The notes below the pieces were generated by a model that was not told the DNA's origin, ran no database searches, and saw only the letters and a program-made list of their open reading frames with translations. The position numbers and the translations under genes were made by a program. Shown here piece by piece: positions 23,530-35,500 of a stretch of DNA of 62,000 bases. Source of the stretch: Polytrichum commune (taxonomy: Eukaryota; Streptophyta; Polytrichopsida; Polytrichales; Polytrichaceae); NCBI GenBank assembly GCA_950295325.1, contig OX485803.1, positions 33,805,554 to 33,867,553 on the forward strand, in the 5' to 3' direction. Numbering within the stretch: position 1 is the first letter of the stretch; each line of letters opens with the position of its first letter.

Positions 23530-26500
23530 TCACATTTTACGCTCTGGAAGTAACCTCACGGCCTTGGCCATCAACCGCGCCGGTAACGACCTCTCCTGCA
23601 ACAAATGGAGAGTTTACATAGGATTAGTTCCCTGTTTGAGTATTTGAGATAGATTTGGTAATGCAAATGGTCCATCACAAACTTTGGGAGGCGAAAAATT
23701 ATCATGTAGAAACAATGAAATGTTGAAATAACATCATGAACTCCTATTTTAATGTGCAACTATTTAACGATTTTCTTATTTCTTTAAAAAAATGTCACAT
23801 TATGCTGTACTACAAAGAAAGGGGAAAAAATGTTGCATAAGAGTGACACACATGTTGTGAGAGGATTGCATCTACATTATACACCACAAGGTATTAACTT
23901 TATGTAAGAATTGCTTAATACACCAATCTTTGAGCAACAATTTCTTACAGGATCGTTCTCTCGGACTTGCTTCAAATAACGAATGGCCTCCTCCACTCTC
24001 TCCTTCACCAAGACTGTTGGTCCAGGCCATGCCACATCATCCACAACCCATTAAAAACAAGGCCGCAAAAACTAATCACAAGAATTAGTGAAACTAGGAT
24101 TCCATGTTCCAGCTGTTACCAATTCTTTCACTGAGGTGCTAACTCAACAAATTTCAAGGTTCTACTTGAATTGATGATGCAAAACTGAATTTGATTCCAT
24201 GTAAAAAAATTGAGGCAATGAGCTTACCATACAACTCTTTACACTGTCAAATGCAACACATTTCGAGCACCAGCCAAGAAAACCACCACACCACAAAATC
24301 CAATTCCCAAAGTATTAGAGAAATGTCATTACGAGAGTTTTTGCAATTTGAAATGATAATACAAAACTTCACATTAAGTTACTTTTTGGGCTAGCCCATG
24401 TCTCCTAGGATACGAAACATCCGATTAGTATGGCATGGTTAGCAAATCCAAAGAGTCCATAGCCACTTTTCTCATAATTTTCGGAGCTCAAATGAATATT
24501 TTATTCATTATCAAAGTGAAGATTCTCCTGATCATTAAATGGTCATATAAGACCCCCTAATTATGTTGACTGTTGAGCCTAGAATGGTTATATCATTTTG
24601 AGCATGCAATTTAATCCCTTTTAAACACATCATACCTTTTTGATATCTGTTCTTGGAGCCACACCAAACCACATACCACTCAAAATATAAGCATCTGATT
24701 AAGATAAGGAACCGAATCAGGCACGTCTACCTTAAACATTATTGGACAAAAATTCTTACCTCATCTTTATCCTTTAGATTACACTTGTAAGCAGCCGTGT
24801 CGACAGGTTTACCAAAGTGGATGTATATACGCTCGATACTTGGAATAGGTATAAGACTGTCAGCCACAACAACACATGAAATGTGAGGCCATGAAAAGTG
24901 AAAACTTGAGAAGGAATAAACAGGCCAAAAATATCCAATACTTCCAAAGAAGCTCCATAATTGGGTATTTCAGCAACTAACATATACACTCAAGGGTTAA
25001 ATTTCAGTATGTTTTGTGGGCGCCAAATGAATGTCATAGCTACGGAAAACTCGATCACCAAACATTTACCTGGGTACACCTAAGATTGGCAAAGTTGTGA
25101 GAGGATAAATGTTCTCTGTGCCGATTTGAAACCGGTCATACACAGCTTTTATGAGAGGTCCAACAGGAGATTTGAGTATGTCGTCACCGTCTAGTAAAAT
25201 ATTATATCTGTGAAAATACCCAACATTTTCAGCTCCATTAACAACTTTGATCTCAGCACACATCCAGAAAGTTGGGTATGAGAAATTCAGATCAAAACAC
25301 CTGCAGAAGAGAGTTGTGCTCAAAGTCTCTCAAAAACTCATGATTTGGGTAGGGAGTTTGCCCCATTAATGACATTTTATGATGTTGAAGGAGCATTCAA
25401 GTGGTGTCCGAATTAGGGTGAAATGAAGGGGACGCTTTTGACTTTAGCCAAAAGATGGTTCAGTAGAAGTGAATTTCATGGCAAACTTTTTAAGGCACTC
25501 AAAATGGTGCTCTCAAAAGTTTGTCAGAACATTCACTTCTATTCAACTGTTTTTTGGCCAAAGTCAAATGCCTCCACATCATTTCAACAAAATGAAGGGT
25601 TCCAACACCATTTGAACGCTTCTTCAACACTATAAGATGCCAAGAATGGGGAAAACTCTCTACCCAAAACATGAGTTTTTGAGAGACTTCAAGGATAACT
25701 CTAATATCCAGAAATTTCACATATAAAAACACTTAATCATAAAAAGCAATATTGGACCTTGAGAAAAGGGGGAGGGTTGACATACGCATCATCTGCTCCT
25801 AAAATGCCAAATGGCACGATTATGGTATTTAGACGACTAGCCATGCGCACAAAGTCTACAGTTTCCTTCCACAACAATTTATACTCCTCGCCCTGCACAC
25901 CACAAGATAAGAAAAAAAATATTTGGCAGAGTGCCCAATGTAAATGATCAATGCTCCTATTGGTATAGCAGCTCAAACTTCAAAATCTATTATTATGACA
26001 TCGATTAATTGTAATAATTACATGTTCTGGTGTACAATGCAATTTTCCAGAAAAAAAAATGATATCAGTTTCACATAATTAAGGATTATGTCTATGCAAT
26101 AACTATCTGGCATACATGACCTTCACTAGGGTACTTTTGATGTCATAAACTCTATTTCAATGTGAAAAATTTCTCTATATGATAAACATCAAATATAATG
26201 TTGTTTAAAATTATCGGTAAAACTAGGGTTTAGGGTTTAGATTTTAGGCAGCATGCAGAATACCGAATGGCATTGAAGCTGTGTGGTTGAATGAGAAAGG
26301 TAAAGTAGTCATGTATAGAGTTTAATGTCACTTACTATTTTGGAGTTACGCAGTGCTATAGTTTTTTGCTAAGAATGTGAATTTTATACCAAGTCATTTA
26401 TATTGTATACTGTCCATATAACATATTGAATCTTTGTTGGTTAAAATGAAATCTGCACACTAAATATTGTATTCAGTGTCACCAATTCTATTTCTCTTGC

Positions 26501-29500
26501 TCAATACTAATTGTAAACCACCTGTGTGGTGTCACCAACAGTAAATGTAATCTTAACAATATTTGTCATTCCTTGTAAAAATTTTTGGACATTATAGATT
26601 TACAATATTGCAATTACTGTCACTTACTAAGTGACTTCTCATCCAACTTTCAATCCTTCATGACAATATTTTATTACAGAAATATTGGGATGCAAAATAT
26701 ACCAAACTGAAAGATGACAGTACTTGACAATTTTTGTGTGAGAAGTGTCATTAGAAAAGTAACCACAGTGACATAAAATACCATATGACACAAAACACAA
26801 ATATTTGGTGTAGTAAGAAGTTATAGCCTTGAGAAATTCCAAAAAATAAGTGACACTAAATACCATTTACGGTGTGCTGGACACTCTAGTATTTAGACTT
26901 TAAAATACTGGAGTGCTTACTTTGCGCTTACAAACTTCTCGCGAACCACCTGGAAAGAGTAATACGTCCTCCCCATCCTGGAGTTTTCAAATAACATTTC
27001 TATTAGTCATCGAGGGCTGATTTTTCCACGATGATGACACAACATTATTATCGGAAGAAAAAACATCTCATGTAGATTACTATTGGCAAGAGTATCTGAT
27101 TCTTAAATCATCATATAGGGCCAGAAAAATCGGTGCCACTAAAAATGAAATATGCTTGCTCTATGGACTATGTATGGCCTGTGCCTCAACAGTTTATCCT
27201 ACTATTACTAATCAAAACTGTAAGAAACTGAATAGTGCACACCTTAAGTAGCTTGTATGCTGAAAATTTTGACGCCTTTACATTACCATACCTGGATATA
27301 AAAGCAGCAACAACCAGTACACTGATTAAATTATGGTAATAAATAGTGTGACTTACCATAGGCAACCTTTTGAGTGTCTTATAGCCAAACGCTTCCCTTT
27401 CATTTCACAAAAATTGGGGGTTCCGACACCACTTGAACACTCCTTAAGCAATATTGAATGTCAAAAGTGGGCCAAAACTCCGTACCAAACCATGAGTTTT
27501 TGAGAGACTTTGAGAATAACTCTAGTATCTACCATAATCAATGTACACCGTTTCTGGTATTTAGTGCCACATACACTAATTGCGAACGAGCTAAACTAGA
27601 TGCCTAGAGGTCTCAAAGTGTCGAGTCTCCTAATTACCAACATGATACTATTTGTAAATGTAAGTAACCTTTTGAGGTGAAAGATTGATTACATTATGAC
27701 ATCTAGCATAGCACATTGCGATACTTGAGATGATAGTTTTGTGTTTTAGGTTGCAAGTGGAAGGTATTCTTGGGCATACTAATGCCAAGTGTCATTTGTG
27801 TACACTTTAGTCAACTTGTAGACTGTTAAGTGGCATAAACATACACTTCATAACACTACTAAACATACTCATGCCAAGATATCAATAAGCGCACTTGAAC
27901 GCCAAATGCCATGAGGTAACACTAATGGCGTAGTTGTTGGTCATTAGTGTGACCTAGCATACACCTCAAAATGGGTATTGACCTTTATGACATTGAAACT
28001 TGCAATATAAATTTGAGGTGAAGGTGAGCATACCTTTCAAATACGGCTCCTACAGGTGTAGCCCAATGACCCGGATGAGCAAGCCCTCGAACACGAAAAC
28101 CCCTCGTAAATAGCTGCACGCACATCAAACACAAAGCTTATAGACCATTATATATGTGAATGCATGGTATCAATACACAATATCAATATTGGTGTCAAAG
28201 AACCTACCTGATTAATATCAAAACTTTTCTTAATACCAATCAAATATTGATGCTCGATGGGTATCACATGATGAGAGAATCTTTGTATACTCGGAGCCAT
28301 TATTTGGATCAATACCATCATAAGACCATATTGATGCTAGGGTAATTTTACCCACATATAGAGGTTCTGGTATATATACATGTATCATATTGAAAATATA
28401 ATTTTCTTAGATACCTGTGCTTTATCGGTATCAAAAATCTGTACAATCCTTATTACATATACCCAAGCGGTTTTCAAAAATAGTTCAACACTAGCACATA
28501 TTTCTTAATTTGAAGATGGTTAAGTGAATGTGAAGCAATAAGTACTGCTTTCGAGTTTAAGGGACGAAAGACCTCTTATGGAATCTACATAAGAATGCAA
28601 GTGTAGTATAAAACCTCTATAACTTTATATTAATGCTCACGCTTCATCTATCAATCACCTAAACCCTAAACCCTAAACCCAAAATACCACATGAAATCGA
28701 TGCCTACCAAACGTAGGATTACAACTTTCATGCTTTGTTTGTAAATTTTCTAGTTGCAAGATCTAAGAGATGGAATGAGAGTTGAATATGCGTTGGATGA
28801 ATTGCTTGTTTGAATGTTAAGTTAGCTCTTGAATAGATTGAACGGTGAGGGATATGTAACAACACTGAGTCAGCATTAAGCACCAGTCACTTGCATTTTT
28901 TCTATCACTCATCCTACTTGTTATGTCAACCAACACATTTGAAAGCGCACCTCATGTACGAGTACAGGCGAGTCGTAAATACCAAACATGGTATGATTGC
29001 CTACAAATAGTATCGGTCTCCTTGGCTGCAAAACAAAACAAGAAAACCAAAAAACATAAGAGGCTGCAAAGTACGCTAAATATTGTATCTAGTGTTGCCA
29101 ATTCTATTTGTCTTGCTCAATACTAATTGTAAACTGCCCGTGTAGTGTCACCAACGCTCAATGTCATTCCTAAATTATTTTTGGGGATCTGGACCCATTG
29201 TCCTAGATTTTGGGCCTATGAAAGGCTAGCTTAACCCATCCATTCTAGTAGGACAAGCTAGAAAGTTGATTTTTAATAGCCCGACACCACTCTTTGTGTA
29301 TGATCATTTAAGCATGGAAAACTTGAGTGACTTTGTGTTGATTCTCATAAACTCACCGCTTGGGACTAAACCCATGGTTTCATCTGCTTTACTTTTTTAC
29401 AAATAACTCTAATGTCAATGACAATGTGGCATACAAAAAACATACCTCAGATTCTGGATTGGGCAGAAGTTCCGCTCCACTGACAAGAGGTGACGTAAGT

Positions 29501-32500
29501 ATCTGTGGTGTCCAAACCAATGTTGGGCCAGAAAATAAGCAAATGTGTGGTATCAATACCCAATATCAACAACAGCGTCAAAGAACACACTTGACCAATA
29601 CCAAAATTTCACCAAAAGTAAACAAATTGATACTTGGTGGATATCACCAGATGAGAGAATTCTATGTGTACAGAAGCCATCCTTTGGGTCAGCACCATCC
29701 GAATACCATATTAGTACTAGAGTAATCTTACCTACGAATACAGGTTCGAGCATGATGATACAGACTCGAATGATATAAAAAACAAAAGTTTTCAAATACC
29801 TGTATTCGAACAGTACCAGAAAAATGAAAATTCTCATTATGTATACCCTGAATGGTATATATAGTGACTGCGATACCAACACCAGTCTAAACCATGCAAC
29901 ATGCCCACAATGAGGTCTAATAAACACCATTCCTACTACTATATGTGGACATTCTTGAGCAAGGTACTTGTACAGATCTCTCTTATTTAGACAGAAGAAC
30001 ATTTACTTCTCTTGTTCACATTTCGCCACGTGTCAACCCTACATTGATCAAGTCCTCTTGAATATCATGTGGAAACTACACGAAATAGTCCTAATACTGT
30101 GGGCCACAGTAATTTTTTAGAGCATGCGCTAATTCTCATAATACGAATCAATGTGGGCCACAGTCATTTTCAACCCACGATAAACTTCTAGTAAAAAATT
30201 AACGTGGGCTAGATTGATATTTTTTTCTAGAAAAGTAATGTCAGTGATTGTTTTGTTTTGTGCTACATTTGTCCTATAAGTACTATTCAACGTGCTGGTC
30301 AGAAGTCTTCATGTAAACTTAGGAAGACTTTAAAGGTAGACCCCGAGTCTTGGACCTATGATAATTCCACCCTGCCTAAGAAAATTAGTGGGGCCTACAC
30401 TAAATGTTGCCACACTGAATTTCCATGCACACCCACCAGCTCAAACCAGGACAAGGAATTTGCCCAATTGATTGAGATTAAGAAAAATTAGAAATTTAAG
30501 ACTACCCATATGTTCATCTGCTGTTCAATTGCATCTGTTTACATTAACCCAAGAGAGAAATTTAATGATCTGAAAGGAAAGACTCACCCTCCATGGCTCT
30601 AAAATGTTTCCCATTTCGTCATATCGCTCATCGGGAACTGCATGTTTTCTTTTTTGTAGACGATTAAGCCGACCTTTTTTTTTTCCCAACAATTCTGACT
30701 CACTTGTAGGGGAGCTTGTTGAGGAAGAAGACGAGTCTTGTGCCTTGCTAGGAGGTTGAAAACCATTCCTTTCGAGTATATATGCCAAATCTACTTTATC
30801 TTCAAAGAGTAGGGTGTGGCCACTGCATAGTGCATCAAGAACAAAAAGTCAATTGAGATTTTAAATCACACAAGTAATAGAATTATCACCACCCTATCAT
30901 GCATAGATTTCGACATCACCATGATCAAGATTTGCTACCATGCTCTTTTATGGCGAACCAAGGACATGTTTTATAGTCTTCCATAAAGTCTCTCAAAAAC
31001 TCATGTTTTGGTAGGAAGTTTTTATCCACTCTCCACAAATATTTATAATGTTTGAGGAAGGAGTGTTCACTCATGTTTTGGTAGGAAGTTTTTATCCACT
31101 CCACAAATATTTATAATGTTTGAGGAAGGAGTGTTCAAGTGGTGTCGGAACTCCCAATTTTGGTGAATTGAAGTGGAGGTGTTCGACTTTGAACAAAAAG
31201 ATGGCTATATAAAAATTAATTCCATGGAAGACTTTTGAGAGCACGTTAATGGTGCTCTCAAAAGTTTGACAGGAGGTGATTTTTATATAGCCATCTTTTT
31301 GTTCAAAGTCGAACACCTCCACTTCAATTCACCAAAATTGGGAGTTCCGACACCACTTGAACACTCCTTCAAACATTATAAAATTTTGACAAGAGTGGAG
31401 CAAAACTTCCTACCAAAACACAAGTTTTTGAGAGGCTTTAAGGATAACTCTTCTATATATATATATATATGCAGTCCACATTGTTTCATTAGCTTTAACG
31501 ATAAAAAGCTCTGAAATTAAATACCAATTGTTCTAAACAAAAAAAACACATTGACAACACATATCCTTTAAAGTAAAAGTGGGTGAAATCAACCTCTCAG
31601 GCATAATCACACGCTTCGCATCGGGAAGAAGTTTCTGGAGGCGTAGGCACTCAGCAGTTGACCATAGCACGCGATCCTTGGCAGATGCTAACTGCAACTC
31701 AAAAAATCAAAACTTCAAAATAATACCATGGGAGTCAGAAAAGAAATCCTTCCCAGGACCCAAAGTAATGTAAAAATGTTTCCAGCTTCGGCTTTGAATA
31801 AGTAGATATATTTTTCACATGGCAGTCTCACATTGCTAAAGACCCATTTGAATCCCACGTGGAAAACATGGTTTGCCATCAAAAAAGATGGACCAGATTC
31901 TATTCCCTTATTATTCTGCCTTCAGCTTCTGATTTATACATTGGACTTGTTACTCCTTAAAGTTGATCGAATATCTGCAATACCACAGGTTTCTTTCTTC
32001 TGCATGAGTTTTTGGGTTTAGTTTCTTTTTTCTTTTTTACCTTTGATGGTTGAAGGTCCGAGGAGCCCATTTTGGGCCTCAAGGTGTCAAAAATGACCAT
32101 ATATCTAAAGTCAACCCATTTATCATATGAATTATTCCAATCAATCATACATGTATGTAAATTTAAATTATAGGGAAAGTTGAGAGCTTCGTATAAATAA
32201 CCTAGGCTCAACTACATACCACATACAAGGTAGATGTGCCTAATTTGGTCACTAAACTTGATTGGACACCTATATTTGACTGGTAGGTACTTTGGTGTGT
32301 TCAAAACAAATTGGGCTGCGTGCTCAATATGACAACCATTCTAAGCTCAATAGTCAACATAATTGGAGGGGACGCGGGGGGGGGGACCTATATAATCTAT
32401 TTAATGAACATGAAAATCCTCAATTTGGTGATGAATCGGATCTTCATATTGAGCTCCAAAAATTATGAAGGCAGTGCCTACGGCCTCCATTTGAATTTGC

Positions 32501-35500
32501 TAACCATCTCATACTAATTACATGTTTCATTTCCTAGGAGAAGTGGTCCCATCAGAAAAAATTAACCATTTAAGACCATCTACCTTATCTAATCACTCTT
32601 GTCACAGATAATTTTACTTTCACTTCCTCTTCTTTTCTTTTTAATAGGTTGCGCTAAATTTGGAGACCAATACCATAGACCACATAAACAAACAATTTCA
32701 ATGACTTCCTGAGGATTTGTACTACAAATTGTTGCGTACCAGAAGAGTAGGCACTCTGATAGATTGAATTTCCTTATCAGATAGGCCTGTGCTGTCATTT
32801 AACATGGAAAATCGCCATGCAGCACACTCAGCAGGGACGTAATCAATAGGCGACAACATATCTTCGTTACCAGCCCGTGAGACGCGCCCATTTTTAACCA
32901 TTAAAGGCAACATAATATCCTGTACAAATTTGAAGCCAAAAAGCAGGAAAGGAAGTGTGCAAATAGACCAATTAGTGAGCATTAAAGATTGGAAACAATA
33001 GATATAATGGGAAAGCCAGATCCACATGAAAACCAAAACAAATAAATAAATAAATAAATAACAAAAATGATATTCTGAGAATTCCAAAACCATGCTCATA
33101 AACTACACTAATTAATGTATTTAGTGTCTCCAATTCTATTTGTCTTGCTCAATACTAATTGTAAACCGCCCATGTAGTGTCACCCACACTAAATGTATAC
33201 CTAACATTATCCGTCATTCCTTGTTAAAACAACAACATATGACATAAAATACCATGTGATCATCTGAACATCCTATGATTTTCCATTGATTGTTTTGCAT
33301 ACAATATCCATACTTCATTTCCACTTGTGGTGTTTGGATTTGCATGAAGAGCAACTTATTTCGGTTTTTCATCAAGGGTTAAACTTAATTTAGGACCTTT
33401 TTGGCATGCCAGAATGAGTTTGACCCTCCAAAAAAACCGATATAGAATGTCTTCATTCAAGAGTCCACACTGTACTACGTCCAAGCATGCACTGAAAAAC
33501 TTTGTGAAAATGGAAGGAGTTGTATGCAAAACAACCAACTCTGTTAAGTTAGAGGATAACTCTACTATACTAAAACGAAATCTGCAAGTTAGTCAGAAAA
33601 TTTCAAGGCTTCCACAGATTCATCATCTCTTCTAAAGATTTCTTGCATTTTTTAAATGAGAAATCCATGGTAGGACCCAACCAACCTGTGCAACCTCGTA
33701 AAGAGGTTCTGGAAACGCTGCTAACAAGCCTGTGCGCGCCGCGAAACTTGCTAGTGCATTACTCTCTGCAAAGTTTGTGGCGGGGTTTATCTGTTTTTCC
33801 CAGCCAGAAATTTGATTTCATGTCACTTTTTTCACACTGGTGCAGGTAGAAATCTCGCAAATGGCATACTGCATACTGATTCAAATGCAGATTGGAAACT
33901 AGGTCTGCTCACAATAACAAGCCAATAACAATCATTGATTACAAATGTAGAAGAGACAATAAAGAGTGTAAAATAATCACCCGCAGAATACATAAAAGAA
34001 AGTACCCACATTTCTATCTTACAAGCTTAAATATAGGCCTAATATAGAAGAGGATGTTTGCGAACCAGAACTAAGCGTGAAACAATATGTGGGGCCGCTT
34101 GGGCTAGTCGAATCGCTAAACATCCACCAAATGATTCTCCAAGCACGGTGTAATGTCGTTGCTTCCCATCAAAACTCTGCACCTCCTTTTCCATCAGAGG
34201 AATAATTTTCTGTACAAGTTGGAGCCATGTTGATCTATCGTCACTTGGTATGAACACACAGCGGACATCATATCTGTGAAAGTACATACAAATTCGATTC
34301 AGTTGTTTTATACATCAGAAAAAGGTGCATCAATTAGCAGAAGCAGATTTATTCACTCCTACAATACTCTTCCAAACAAGGCAATAAATTGTCACTGTTG
34401 CATACTGACTGGATATTATTCGAACTTCTTCATTAGAGTTATCCTTAAAGTCTCTCAAATACTCATTTTTTTGGTGAGTTTAGCCCCACGTTTGACAATT
34501 TATAATGTTTAAAGAGTGTTTGAGTGGTGTTTGGTGAAATAAAGGGAAGGCGTTTGACTTTGGCCAAATACAGCTATATAAAATGAACTTGTCAAACTTT
34601 TGAGAGCACCATTTTATGTGCCTTCAAAAGGTTGCCGTGAAGCTTCTCTTGGCCAAAGTCAAACACCTCTGCTTCAATTCACCAAATTTGGGGGTTCTGA
34701 CACCACTTGAAAAGTCTTCTAACAAAATTTGAATTGTCAAAAGTGGGCTTTCTCCCTACAAAAACATGAGTTTTTGAGAGACTTGAAGGATAACTCTATT
34801 TCTCCACACCAACCTTTGTCTCTATAGAGAAACCACAAACATGCTCAATAATACTCTCATTCATGTTCCGTTTGTGCTGATACACAACTCAACTGCACAA
34901 ATGGGTTTGTGGCAGTATTTGGCTGTTTCTAACAAGGTATTGGCCATCCTTCAAATTACAACATCCTACAGATTCTTTCAAAGTGGCAGACACTAGGTGA
35001 ACCTGGAGGACATACAAATGGCCTACTGTTGCAAAAAATAGGCATGTGAAAACCAACGAAAAAATTCAGAGGGAGTGGAGATACTTGAGTGCTTCATGTT
35101 TCAGATTTTAAAAGAGAGTTATTCTTGCAAGTTTTGTCACATGGCAGTCTTACATTGCTTGGAAACCCATTTAGATCCCACATGGAAATTGTACTTCAGC
35201 ATCCAAAAAAGGTGAACTGCAAAGCACCTTCTGGTTACTTAACTTCACGAAATGCTTGTTAGCAATATTTGGCTGGTTCTAGGAAGTGTACCATCCTTTA
35301 TATTACAACTACAGATTCTTCCAAATTGGGGAAAAGATAGGCATGTGAAAATAAGAACAATTCAGAGGGAAAAAGTGATACGCGTGACTTACCCGGCAGC
35401 ATTGAGAGACATCAACTGCCGATTTATGCCTTGGCCAGTACAGTCCATGCCTGGGACATACAACAGCAGTGGTGTAGAGGAATCTGAAGATCGAAATGAC

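Noticed and set aside
28661-28685. Interstitial telomere repeats as a chromosome-fusion scar
   Set aside because: Only about three units, inside an intron of an intact gene. Short teloboxes are common.
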